Source of the DNA: Fretibacter rubidus | Lineage (GTDB): Bacteria; Pseudomonadota; Alphaproteobacteria; Caulobacterales; Maricaulaceae | DNA length: 64,000 bases | Direction: 5' to 3' | NCBI RefSeq assembly: GCF_041429785.1 | Contig: NZ_CP163423.1 | Span: 2,604,001-2,668,000, forward strand | Part shown: positions 8,188 through 16,916 of the stretch, in pieces | Numbering within the stretch: position 1 is the stretch's first letter | Layout: each line of letters begins with the position of its first letter | Position numbers and translations under genes: made by a program | The notes under the pieces: model-generated | The model's database searches: none | The model's input: only the letters and a program-made list of their open reading frames with translations | What the model was told of the DNA's origin: nothing

Positions 8188-8988
8188 TTAAGGATCAATC
8201 TTGGCTTTGACCGCAGCATAAAGCGGGTCATGCGCATTAGTAGAATAAGGCATTTCTACCCGCGTTAAGCCGCAATCATCTTTAATAAGCGCGTTGGATA
8301 AGCCGTCATATATAGCCAGTGCGATTTTATCCAAGGCCACTTTATTGGTATTATAATAACCCGAGCTAAACAGGCAGAGCCGCATCACTGAAATCAAAGG
8401 CTGCCCATTCGCACTCGCAATCTTATTATAGGCACCAATCGCAAGCGCACAGTTGGCACCCATATCACCGCAGGCCGCAAGGAAAGCCGCGTCATCCACA
8501 TAATTATAACCAAAAGGCGGACAAGCATAAAGCATGCCCGTGTTTTGCGACACACCATGAGGTGCTAAGCTGCCCCCAGAGGCATCCTTGCCAAATATAT
8601 CAACAAAGGCCAGTCCGTCGTTTTCACCACCTGGATTTCCGTTATTCAAATTTTTAATGATGTGGTTATCATCGACTAGCGAGAACGCCGTTGGGTCTTC
8701 GGTTTTATAGGCTTCGGACTTGGCACCGCCTGCGCGCGCCTGCCTTAGCAATGACAAATGTCGCGTGGCATATTCACCTGTATTTTGATGGCTCAGCGCA
8801 TGCATGAAGCCCTTATTAATGCCCTCTCCGCCGACATAAAGCCCTTGGGAATTACCCGCATTGACTGACACCATATTCCCATGGGTCGAGGGCGCCCCAT
8901 AAAACAACGGTGGGTATTTGCCCGTGGGTTGATAAAAGGCGGCCTCAACGGATGTGCTAGGAATTGTTACTGTAGAAAAAGTCGTCAT
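8188..8988 (-). CDS. Putative macro-domain-like (ADP-ribose binding) protein
   Basis: This 266-residue cytosolic protein is not one I can place firmly. It shows a macro-domain-like pattern: SVNAGN at 41-46 followed by GLYVGGEGINKGFMHAL (compare VNAAN..L..GGGV..AI of macro domains), and a C-terminal ISVMRLCLFSSGYYN followed by a helix, resembling the loop-2 region of the fold. Macro domains bind or hydrolyse ADP-ribose derivatives. The start is supported by AGGAG 7 nt upstream. It sits in the accessory stretch between argH and lysA, converging with the lyase gene. The assignment rests on short motifs only. Confidence 0.5.
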   Translation of the reverse strand: MTTFSTVTIPSTSVEAAFYQPTGKYPPLFYGAPSTHGNMVSVNAGNSQGLYVGGEGINKGFMHALSHQNTGEYATRHLSLLRQARAGGAKSEAYKTEDPTAFSLVDDNHIIKNLNNGNPGGENDGLAFVDIFGKDASGGSLAPHGVSQNTGMLYACPPFGYNYVDDAAFLAACGDMGANCALAIGAYNKIASANGQPLISVMRLCLFSSGYYNTNKVALDKIALAIYDGLSNALIKDDCGLTRVEMPYSTNAHDPLYAAVKAKIDP

Positions 8989-9109
8989 TGTGATGCTCCT
9001 ATGTGCCCCGATGGTCGAAAGGGCATAGGCATCATGGGGATGACCCCGAAATATGATAAGCGCGCGCCCTCGCCATCACTAACAACTTATCACAACAGGC
9101 CCTTTTAAA

Positions 9110-9886
9110 CTACGGCTTATTATTCTCACTATTACCGTCATCTTTGCCTTCATCTTGGTCAGGGCCAAAACCAAGCGATTTCATTTTCTTAATGCTCGGC
9201 ACTGGGGCGAGTGTATACGGACCCCCGTTAATGATAAGGCTCTCGGCCCCCATCTCTTCTAAGGCATCTACATCGACAACATGGGCTTTCCCAAATAGCG
9301 CAACAGGGGCATTGATAACCGCGCCGTTCACAGACGCCTTGATATCAGGCGGCGTATCAAGGTCTTCATAAGTCACCATGGCGTGCGTCATTTTCGGGAC
9401 AAACATCGCCATCGGCCCAGGCAGCGTCGCTTTGTAATGTGATTTCCCATCCTTTAGGCCGTCCATGACTTCAGCCATTGAATGCGTGCCAGAGGCGCTT
9501 TTAAACTGAACATCCATCCCCATGCCCATGCCGATTTTACCATCGGCGCGCGTTGCCCCGCATAGCTCTGCCGTATCAGGCAGCATTTTTGTCTTAGAAT
9601 GAAATTCTTTAATCTCGCCGTCCTCTGAAACCTCGAACATATCCCGCGTGTCGCCATTTTTAATATAAAGCGACATAGGCACGGCCCGTGTTTGTGCATC
9701 AGCAAAATAAGCTTTAACAACCGTATCAACGCTATCACGACGACTGTCTTTTAGCTTATCGATTTTCTTATACATCTTGCTGACACTGTCGACGCTAAAA
9801 CATTTTTCAGTTTCTGGAATGTCTTCGGCCACGGCAAAATGACTGCAAAGTGTTAGAATAGTCGCTGACACGATAAATTTTTTCAC
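9110..9886 (-). CDS. Secreted protein of unknown function, paralogue A
   Basis: The 258-residue product begins at GTG 9886, with AAGGGG 6 nt upstream, and has a Sec signal ending near AVA-EDIP. I do not recognise a family. It is a diverged tandem paralogue of the next gene upstream: both have GLKDGKS or GTKDGKS followed by YK, a downstream MF-P segment with a nearby His, an EEMGA or EDMGA segment, and a C-terminal LAPVPSIK-M motif. The tail is acidic and Asn-rich. Only 9 nt separate the two genes, so they are cotranscribed. Confidence 0.75.
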   Translation of the reverse strand: MKKFIVSATILTLCSHFAVAEDIPETEKCFSVDSVSKMYKKIDKLKDSRRDSVDTVVKAYFADAQTRAVPMSLYIKNGDTRDMFEVSEDGEIKEFHSKTKMLPDTAELCGATRADGKIGMGMGMDVQFKSASGTHSMAEVMDGLKDGKSHYKATLPGPMAMFVPKMTHAMVTYEDLDTPPDIKASVNGAVINAPVALFGKAHVVDVDALEEMGAESLIINGGPYTLAPVPSIKKMKSLGFGPDQDEGKDDGNSENNKP

Positions 9887-9895
9887 GATGTCCCC

Positions 9896-10708
9896 TTAAA
9901 GATTTGAATCCGTTTTATATAATTCTGGATAAAGTTTTTTCTCGCCAATACCAAAACGACGCATCGTTTTAATACTGGGGACAGGCGCCAATTTATGCGG
10001 CGTGGATATCTCCACGGCATCTGCCCCCATATCCTCAACATCATCAAGCGCGAAGATATAGCCCTCGCCGTAGCGTTCAGTTTTAAGGTCGCCGATGACT
10101 TGTTCGCCTTTCATGGCGGTCACGATAGGGACGATGTCACCTTCCACCTGCACCGATAAATGATCTGTGTCGGGCATAAACATGCGCGCCACAGCCGGAA
10201 CCATTGTTTTATAAAGTGATTTTCCGTCCTTTGTGCCCTCTTCCAGTTCAGTCAAACTATAACGCGGGCCAGACGTCTGGAAGTAAGGGGTCAGGCCCAT
10301 TTCAAAATAAAGGCCTTCATCATCGGCGGGGCGGCCTTGGCGGGCCGCGTCCTCAATGCAAATATCACCCTCTCCTGCTCCGCCTATCACAACGTCGCTA
10401 AAATCGGGCACGGTTCCAGCGTCAGTCACGGTAAAGGGGACTTCCGATTGCCCTAGTTTTAAAAAAAATCGGTCAGGTAATGTCCCGCCGTCATAGATTT
10501 TAAACTGCGGATTAAAAGTAATGTCGACAACATCACGCCGTTTCTCACTTTTATCTGCTAATTTATCTTTGATTTCAGTCGCGTATTTCGCTGGAAAGCA
10601 AGAGGTTAGTCCCTTTATGCCTTCACGGTCAAAATCATCTGCCGATGCCGTTTGAACCGTGCTCATTAGCCCTAAAAGCGTCGACCCCAATAAACTTAAT
10701 CTTATCAT
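9896..10708 (-). CDS. Secreted protein of unknown function, paralogue B
   Basis: The 270-residue product has a Sec signal (cleavage near ASA-DDFD) and no domain I recognise. It shares with the downstream gene the N-terminal cysteine region (SCFPAKYATEI against KCFSVDSVSKM), the DGKSLYKTMVP block, and the closing KLAPVPSIKTMRRFGIG motif. The pair probably arose by tandem duplication and works in the periplasm or outside the cell. The 137-bp gap to lptM is a divergent promoter region. Confidence 0.75.
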   Translation of the reverse strand: MIRLSLLGSTLLGLMSTVQTASADDFDREGIKGLTSCFPAKYATEIKDKLADKSEKRRDVVDITFNPQFKIYDGGTLPDRFFLKLGQSEVPFTVTDAGTVPDFSDVVIGGAGEGDICIEDAARQGRPADDEGLYFEMGLTPYFQTSGPRYSLTELEEGTKDGKSLYKTMVPAVARMFMPDTDHLSVQVEGDIVPIVTAMKGEQVIGDLKTERYGEGYIFALDDVEDMGADAVEISTPHKLAPVPSIKTMRRFGIGEKKLYPELYKTDSNL

Positions 10709-10845
10709 AGATTTATTCTGCCCTGCCCAATCATAAATCGCTAATGAAAGATTGGACAGATTACATAGAGAGCAAAAAACAGCCTATTTGTCTGCTAGAC
10801 GCCGCCTATCATTGCGCTTAAACAAGAACAAATTCGGAGTTTATT

Positions 10846-11046
10846 ATGACACGCAAATCGCGCGCTATGGCGCTCAGCCTCTCGACAGTAATAGCCGCCG
10901 CTAGCCTTTCAGCCTGCGGTATCAAAGGCGACCTTCAAACACCCCCACCTGTTTTTGGTGCCGATAAAGTCGCCAAGCCGTTACCCAAAGCCCCTGTTCA
11001 GGGCCAAACGTCGCAAAACCAAACATCGACGCCTGCGCCTGAATAA
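10846..11046 (+). CDS. lptM: LptM-like small lipoprotein (LPS translocon maturation chaperone family)
   Basis: This 66-residue lipoprotein has an export signal ending in LSAC, followed directly by GIKGDLQTPPP, the hallmark of the YifL/LptM family (CGxKGxLxxP). In E. coli LptM helps assembly of the LptD/LptE lipopolysaccharide translocon. It lies 2 nt upstream of lysA, the usual place for this gene in many proteobacteria. GGAG sits 6 nt before the ATG. The rest of the protein is Pro/Gln-rich and probably disordered. Confidence 0.85.
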   Translation: MTRKSRAMALSLSTVIAAASLSACGIKGDLQTPPPVFGADKVAKPLPKAPVQGQTSQNQTSTPAPE

Positions 11047-11048
11047 AC

Positions 11049-12323
11049 ATGCGGCACTTTGATTTCAAAAATGGACATATGCACTGCGAAGGTGTGTCCT
11101 TATCTGATATCGCAGACCAAGTAGGCACACCCGTATATGTCTATAGCAGTGCTACATTTGAGCGCCATTTCAGCGTCTTTACCGAAGCCTTTAAAGACCA
11201 AGACACGCTTGTTGCCTATTCCGTCAAAGCTAATTCTAATATTGCTGTGCTTGCAAGCCTTGCCAAATTAGGTGCCGGTGCCGATGTCGTTAGCGGGGGC
11301 GAGCTGGCCCGCGCCCTCAAAGCAGGTATCCCTGGAGAGAAAATTGTTTTCTCTGGCGTCGGCAAAAAACCCGCTGAAATGCATGCGGCATTGACCGCAG
11401 GTATCCATGTTTTTAACGTTGAAAGCCAAGCTGAGCTTGATGTTCTTAATTCCGTCGCCATTGAAATGGGTAAAATCGCGCCCATTGCTTTTCGGGTCAA
11501 TCCTGACGTATCCGCAGGCGGGCATGAGAAAATTTCTACAGGCAAGGCGGAAAATAAATTTGGCATTGCATGGTCATCGGCTGAGGCTGCTTATGCTTAT
11601 GCGGCGACGCTGCCGGGTATCAAAGTCGTGGGCGTTGACGTTCATATTGGCAGCCAGATTGTCGATCTTGCACCATTTGAAACCGCCATCACCAAAGTCG
11701 GCGGTCTGATTAAACGTCTGCGCGCACAAGGTCATGACATCCAGAGCTTTGATGTGGGCGGCGGTCTGGGGATTAATTACGGCAATAACGCTGTAACCCC
11801 ACCGCAACCGTCAGAATACGGGGCCATGGTCAAGCGTCTGACGTCAGATATGAATGTCAAAATGATATTTGAGCCTGGCCGTATGATTGCTGGAAACTCT
11901 GGCGTATTATTATCCGAGGTCGTTTATGTTAAAGACGGCGAAGACCGCAAGTTCCTGATCATTGACGCAGCCATGAATGACCTTATCCGGCCTGCCCTTT
12001 ATGATGCCTATCACGATATCGAAGCCGTGCGCGCACCGGGCTCTAACATGACCGAAGTACTTTATGATGTCGTCGGACCGATTTGCGAAACAGGCGATAC
12101 CTTTACCAAACGCCGTATGTTACCTGAAATGGAAGCGGGTGACCGTCTAGTCTTCCATAGTGCGGGGGCCTACGGCGCGGCGCAAGCAAGCCAGTACAAC
12201 ACTCGCCCGCTTGTGCCCGAGGTCCTCGTGCGTGGGGGTGAATATCACGTTATTCGGGCCCGCCCCACAGTAGAGGACATCCTCGCCGGCGAGTCTATTC
12301 CCGATTGGCTTGACGCTCCCTAA
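11049..12323 (+). CDS. lysA: Diaminopimelate decarboxylase
   Basis: LysA converts meso-diaminopimelate into lysine and carbon dioxide using pyridoxal phosphate. The 424-residue protein has the PLP lysine in YSVKANSN (Lys60), HIGSQI and the GGGLGINY glycine loop in the barrel, EPGRMIAGNSG for phosphate and substrate binding, and CETGDTF and GAYGAAQASQYN near the C-terminus. The length is normal for the family. It follows lptM with a 2-nt gap and is therefore cotranscribed. Confidence 0.97.
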   Translation: MRHFDFKNGHMHCEGVSLSDIADQVGTPVYVYSSATFERHFSVFTEAFKDQDTLVAYSVKANSNIAVLASLAKLGAGADVVSGGELARALKAGIPGEKIVFSGVGKKPAEMHAALTAGIHVFNVESQAELDVLNSVAIEMGKIAPIAFRVNPDVSAGGHEKISTGKAENKFGIAWSSAEAAYAYAATLPGIKVVGVDVHIGSQIVDLAPFETAITKVGGLIKRLRAQGHDIQSFDVGGGLGINYGNNAVTPPQPSEYGAMVKRLTSDMNVKMIFEPGRMIAGNSGVLLSEVVYVKDGEDRKFLIIDAAMNDLIRPALYDAYHDIEAVRAPGSNMTEVLYDVVGPICETGDTFTKRRMLPEMEAGDRLVFHSAGAYGAAQASQYNTRPLVPEVLVRGGEYHVIRARPTVEDILAGESIPDWLDAP

Positions 12324-12425
12324 CCTCACAGCATTGTGTCATAAAACTGCCGTTATGCGCCATAATAGCGCTGGGAAATGTATCAAATTTAATGGGCTTT
12401 TTCATGGCCTCTCTCTATAGTAGCG

Positions 12426-15212
12426 GTGATGGCTCGTAATCAGACCCAAAATGCCGGCAAAGATCCGCTCTTAACTCATGCTGACCGTTTAACGCAGCGT
12501 GCGCGGGCGTGGCTATTTTGGGAAGAATATGCCCTTATATTCGCGGTCGCCGCGCTTATCATATCTGTGTTTTTAATCGCGGCTTTCGCAGGTATCTGGG
12601 AACGTATTGGTGATCCGTGGCGTCTCATCACATTATTTGTGGCCGTTTATTTTATTGTAAAGTCTGTTTTATCCGCTCGCAAGACGCGTGTTCCAACTCA
12701 GTCTGACGCCGCGCGGCGTGTCGAACGCGATAATAGCATTAGCCACCGCCCCCTTGATGTGCTGCGCGATAATCCCGTTATGTCAGGCGAATTATGGGAC
12801 AAACACGTTCTGCGGGCACGCCAAAGCGCGGTTGATTTGCGCCCTGCAAAGCCCGTTTCCGTGCTGGCTCCCAAGGATAAATATTTTCTGCGGTTTGCGG
12901 CGCCGCTTGCCCTCGTTCTCGCGCTCATGGTCGGTGCGGGTGATAATTTGGAGCGTTTAAAACGCAGTCTGACACCGGGGTGGCAAGGTGGTATATCCGC
13001 CAAAGGCGTGACCTTCGATGCGTGGGTTGACCCACCCGATTACACAGGACGCCCGCCCGTTTATTTCAGAGACAAACGCAAGGTCGAAATTCCAGCAGGT
13101 TCAGAATTAGTCGCGCGTATATCAGGCACGAAAGATGCTCCCCGTCTTAAAATTACCACTGACCGTGGCTCGCGCTATTTGGGGCTAACCCGTCTTGGCC
13201 CAACCAGTTTTGAAGCTCGCACGACGCTGACCCGCAACGCGGCGGCTCGTTGGCGCATTGGCACTTTTGAGAAGAGATGGCGTTTGACCGTGCTACCTGA
13301 CACACCGCCAACGGTAACATTAGACGCCGCACCCAAAGCCGATAAACGTGACCGTTTGGCGATGACTTATTCCTTATCAGATGATTTCGGCGTCACAGGT
13401 TTAATGCTGGAAATGCGCTTGCTGGATGACCCTGACGGGGCAGCGCAAATGGTCGCTGTGCCTTTATCTTCATCATCTGTGCGTAGCGCAAAGGGCCGTG
13501 AAACCGCGCTAAACCTAACCAAGCATATTTGGACAGGGCGTAAGGTCTCTGGACGTTTGGTGGCAACAGATGGTTTAGGACAATCGGCCATGTCGCAATT
13601 TGAAAACTTTACCGTGCCTGATAAAATTTTCATCGAGCCGCTGGCCAAAGCCGTCGTCGAGCAACGCAATCTGGTACTGGCGGCAGAGGGAAAAGACTAC
13701 GCCCCACTGCCCCGCCGTACGCGGAAGGAATGGGCAAATATGCCCTATTTCGACACCTATCAAACAGATAGCAAGCTTGGTCGTGCGCCAGCGTCTGTCC
13801 AGCGCGCGGCTTTGCTGATTGAAGCTGTGACCGATGAACCTTCAGGGCTATATGAAGACCCAGCTGTCTATCTAGGTCTGAAAAATGTGCTATGGCGCAT
13901 GCGCTACGCGCGTAACGCAGACATGCTGGTCGGGATTGAGCAGGATTTATGGAATATCGCTATCCGCGCCGAATTTGGCGTATTGGGAACCGCATTGCAG
14001 GAAATGCAAGAAGCTGAAGCCGCACTAAATGAAGGCATTGCTCGCCGCGCGCCAGAGCGCGAGATTGATACATTATTTGACCGCTATAATGCGGCCGTAG
14101 ACCGCTATATGGAAGAGCTTCGCCGCAAAGCCATTATGGACGGCAATGTCGCCGAAAGTGACGGCGGTGGTGGTGGCGGTGGTCGCAATGCTGATGAAAT
14201 TAAAGAGCTGTTGAAAGCCATTGAAGAAGCCAATGCCCGCGGTGATAGCGAAGGCGCACGCAAGGCCCTAAAGCAACTGGCAGAGCTGCTTGAGAATATG
14301 CAAATGCAAATGGCACAAGGCGGCAGCGGCGGCGAAGGCGGCGACCCGAGTCAAGGCGAACTCTCTGAGGAAGAGAAAAAAGCGCTAGAAGACCTCGCTG
14401 ACTTGCTGGGTGAACAACGTGAATTAAAAGACGAGACAGAACAGTCCGAACGCGCCCAACAACGGGCCGAACAGCAAGGCAGTCAAGAGGGCGGTAATTC
14501 CTCTGGTGGCCAATCTGGTCAACAACCGGGCGATGACGCACAAGCGGACAACGCCCCAAAATCTGCAGATGAGCTGGCGCAGCAACAGGCCCTATTAGAA
14601 GACCTTCTGGGCAAGTTAGAAGACGGCTTGCCCGCCTCAGGTGCCCTCCGCGAGGGAGGCGATGACGGTCGCGCAGACGGTGACGCCAAAGGTAACGGCG
14701 AACAGGCTGGCGGGCAATCAGGTGACGAAAGCCAAGACGGCGCGCAGGCAGGCGGCGGCGGAGAAACCGATCCAGACGGCCAAGGCACAGGCGGCGGCGA
14801 GCGCGACGATGCGCGCAGCCCGACCAAATCCCCTGAAGAGGCTCTGGCGGACGCCAATGAGGCCATGGGTCGCGCCCAAGACGCCCTGAAGTCTGGCGAC
14901 CTTGCTGGCGCATCGGAGGCACAAAAAGACGCCATACAAGCGCTGCGCGATGCCGCAGGCGGTATTTTGGAAGCCGCGCAAAGACGCGGTAACCAAGACG
15001 GCGAAAACCAAAGCGCAGAAGGCGGTTCAGGTAATCCGCTGGGCCAAAACCAAGGTGATCAGAATGATGATTTTTCCGATGCCGATTTAGACCAACGTGA
15101 TAACGCCACACGGTCTCGCGAATTAATGGAAGAATTACGCCGCCGCGCATCAGAGCAAGAGCGCGACGAGGCCGAGCGGAATTATTTGGAACGCCTGCTA
15201 GAGCGGTTCTAA
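12426..15212 (+). CDS. TIGR02302 / DUF4175 family membrane protein
   Basis: The 928-residue product has membrane segments at about residues 35-57, 64-82 and 153-172, a large folded region (about 180-560), and a long hydrophilic second half (about 560-900) very rich in Gly, Gln, Glu and Asp, ending in a charged helix. This architecture, downstream of lysA, is that of the alphaproteobacterial TIGR02302/DUF4175 family, whose function is unknown and may be envelope-related. The start can be GTG 12426 or the adjacent ATG 12429. It converges on the DUF3426 gene with a 6-nt gap. Confidence 0.85.
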   Translation: MMARNQTQNAGKDPLLTHADRLTQRARAWLFWEEYALIFAVAALIISVFLIAAFAGIWERIGDPWRLITLFVAVYFIVKSVLSARKTRVPTQSDAARRVERDNSISHRPLDVLRDNPVMSGELWDKHVLRARQSAVDLRPAKPVSVLAPKDKYFLRFAAPLALVLALMVGAGDNLERLKRSLTPGWQGGISAKGVTFDAWVDPPDYTGRPPVYFRDKRKVEIPAGSELVARISGTKDAPRLKITTDRGSRYLGLTRLGPTSFEARTTLTRNAAARWRIGTFEKRWRLTVLPDTPPTVTLDAAPKADKRDRLAMTYSLSDDFGVTGLMLEMRLLDDPDGAAQMVAVPLSSSSVRSAKGRETALNLTKHIWTGRKVSGRLVATDGLGQSAMSQFENFTVPDKIFIEPLAKAVVEQRNLVLAAEGKDYAPLPRRTRKEWANMPYFDTYQTDSKLGRAPASVQRAALLIEAVTDEPSGLYEDPAVYLGLKNVLWRMRYARNADMLVGIEQDLWNIAIRAEFGVLGTALQEMQEAEAALNEGIARRAPEREIDTLFDRYNAAVDRYMEELRRKAIMDGNVAESDGGGGGGGRNADEIKELLKAIEEANARGDSEGARKALKQLAELLENMQMQMAQGGSGGEGGDPSQGELSEEEKKALEDLADLLGEQRELKDETEQSERAQQRAEQQGSQEGGNSSGGQSGQQPGDDAQADNAPKSADELAQQQALLEDLLGKLEDGLPASGALREGGDDGRADGDAKGNGEQAGGQSGDESQDGAQAGGGGETDPDGQGTGGGERDDARSPTKSPEEALADANEAMGRAQDALKSGDLAGASEAQKDAIQALRDAAGGILEAAQRRGNQDGENQSAEGGSGNPLGQNQGDQNDDFSDADLDQRDNATRSRELMEELRRRASEQERDEAERNYLERLLERF

Positions 15213-15218
15213 TACCGT

Positions 15219-16040
15219 TTAATTCTCAGCATCCTGTGATGTATCGCCTTCATCTGGCATTTCTATTGGCGTTATGGTTGGCACAGTTGTCTCGTCAATG
15301 AAGCGTGTTTTAAGTGTCACAGCATCCAAGGCCGGGTTTGGTTTTTGCGTCGTGTAATCTGTACGCCCACCTTTAGGCAGCACGGATTTGTCCAAATCCA
15401 CGACCCATGACACAACCATTTCGTCGTTACTATTATGCAAAGAAAGCTCCACCATTGGCAGCGATAATTGACCATCGGAAATGTTACGTACGGAGCCTTT
15501 GACAATCAAAGTGGGCACGCCGTCAATTTCCGCATAACGCGTTTCTGGCGGGTCCAGCATAAGACCTGAAAGGCTAACATCCACGCCAACCGCTTTATAG
15601 AGCGTAGCGGCTTTGGGGTGTTTTTGCACAATGTCTTGGCGGAAATGATAAGCGCCATAGGCCCCCGCCGCCATAATTGATAGCGGCACCAGCCATATCG
15701 CCAACACCCCGCGCAAACGACGGTTGCGACGACGACGATCCGTTTTTTGGCGCATATCAACATGCGCGCCCGCCTTCATCTCATTACTGCTGTGGTCATC
15801 TACATCATCAGATTGCCCAGCGGCGGCGGTAACTATAGGCTTTGTTATTTTGGGCGCCGGCACCATATCTTCGCGTTCATTATCGGCAAGCGCCAAAGCA
15901 TCCATCGTCAATTCAGCAGACGGCGCGGGCACAAACCATGTTGTCGTGCAACTGGCGCAGCGCACAGTTCGGCCGTTCGGGCCAATGGCGTCCTCAGTTG
16001 TTTTATAACGCGTTGCACATTCTGGACAGGTGATAATCAT
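15219..16040 (-). CDS. Zinc-ribbon (MJ0042-type) and DUF3426 membrane protein
   Basis: The start at 16040 is fixed by GGAGG 5 nt upstream; the longer frame has no ribosome site. The 273-residue protein begins with an MJ0042-type zinc ribbon (CPECATRY at 5-12, CASC near residue 30). An acidic linker follows, then an Arg-rich stop and one membrane helix (about residues 113-132), and a periplasmic DUF3426-like domain (GVDVSLSGLMLDPPETRY...). Genes of this type commonly lie divergent to ftsE in alphaproteobacteria, as here. The function is unknown. Confidence 0.85.
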   Translation of the reverse strand: MIITCPECATRYKTTEDAIGPNGRTVRCASCTTTWFVPAPSAELTMDALALADNEREDMVPAPKITKPIVTAAAGQSDDVDDHSSNEMKAGAHVDMRQKTDRRRRNRRLRGVLAIWLVPLSIMAAGAYGAYHFRQDIVQKHPKAATLYKAVGVDVSLSGLMLDPPETRYAEIDGVPTLIVKGSVRNISDGQLSLPMVELSLHNSNDEMVVSWVVDLDKSVLPKGGRTDYTTQKPNPALDAVTLKTRFIDETTVPTITPIEMPDEGDTSQDAEN

Positions 16041-16199
16041 GACAGCCTCCACCCCGACACACTGTGATTCGGAGTTATGGCCACTGTCTCCAATACGACG
16101 CAATAAGTCCAGAGTTCGCGTAACACCGGCACAACAGACATGAATTAGCACTGGTCGAATAAGTCAAATTTGCCTAAACCCTCACCGTGACTATGACAC

Positions 16200-16916
16200 A
16201 TGACATCCAACACGGCCCGAAAAGCCCCCATGCATAGCGGCACTCAATCCACTGTGCGCTTTGACCGCGTCGGGCTTCGCTATGGTCGCGGGCCAGAGGT
16301 GTTACAAGATATTGATATTAATCTGCGCGCTGGCAGTTTTAATTTCCTAACTGGCCCATCCGGTGCGGGGAAATCGAGCCTATTAAAGCTGATGTATTTG
16401 GCGCTGCAACCCTCGCGCGGGCTGGTCACTTTATTTGGCAAAGATATCGCCACCCAAAGCGTGTCTGACCTGGAACAAATCCGACAGCAGGTTGGCGTCG
16501 TCTGGCAATCCTTTGGCCTTTTGGATCATTTATCGGTCTTTGATAATGTCGCCCTGCCATTGCGTGTCAAAGGGGCCGCCCATGACAGTTACGCAGGCGA
16601 TGTCAAAGACTTGCTCGATTGGGTCGGGCTCGGCGCAAAAGCAGGGGCCATGCCCGCGACCTTATCGGGTGGTGAAAAACAACGCGTTGCCATTGCGCGG
16701 TCTGTGATTGTGAAGCCTCTCTTACTCATCGCAGATGAACCCACGGGGAATGTCGACCCACAAATCGGCGAGCGCCTGATGCGGTTGTTTTCTGAAATGA
16801 ACCGCATGGGCACGACCGTTATCATTGCTACGCATGACCGCGGCCTCATCGATTTTGTGCCAGGTGATGTTTATCATTTGCAAGATGCGCATTTGTTTCA
16901 AGAGGTTGGGGCGTGA
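16200..16916 (+). CDS. ftsE: Cell division ATP-binding protein FtsE
   Basis: FtsE is the ATPase of the FtsEX complex, which controls peptidoglycan hydrolases at the division site. The 238-residue ABC protein has Walker A GPSGAGKS (52-59), the Q-loop in VVWQSFGLLD, signature LSGGEKQR, Walker B LLLIADEPTG and the switch His in IIATHD. A later ATG at 16230 would also give a full domain. It overlaps ftsX by a GTGA junction, the first link in a four-gene overlapping operon. Confidence 0.95.
   Translation: MTSNTARKAPMHSGTQSTVRFDRVGLRYGRGPEVLQDIDINLRAGSFNFLTGPSGAGKSSLLKLMYLALQPSRGLVTLFGKDIATQSVSDLEQIRQQVGVVWQSFGLLDHLSVFDNVALPLRVKGAAHDSYAGDVKDLLDWVGLGAKAGAMPATLSGGEKQRVAIARSVIVKPLLLIADEPTGNVDPQIGERLMRLFSEMNRMGTTVIIATHDRGLIDFVPGDVYHLQDAHLFQEVGA

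Noticed and set aside
14200-15150. Long minus-strand open frame of 316 codons
   Set aside because: It is antisense to the hydrophilic Gly/Gln/Glu-rich region of the TIGR02302 gene; the codon bias of that region opens the opposite frame. The translation is Arg/Leu/His-rich without domain features.
16041-16151. N-terminal extension of the zinc-ribbon gene
   Set aside because: The extra 37 residues precede a start with GGAGG at 5 nt and are rich in unrelated residues; the zinc ribbon begins right at the chosen start.
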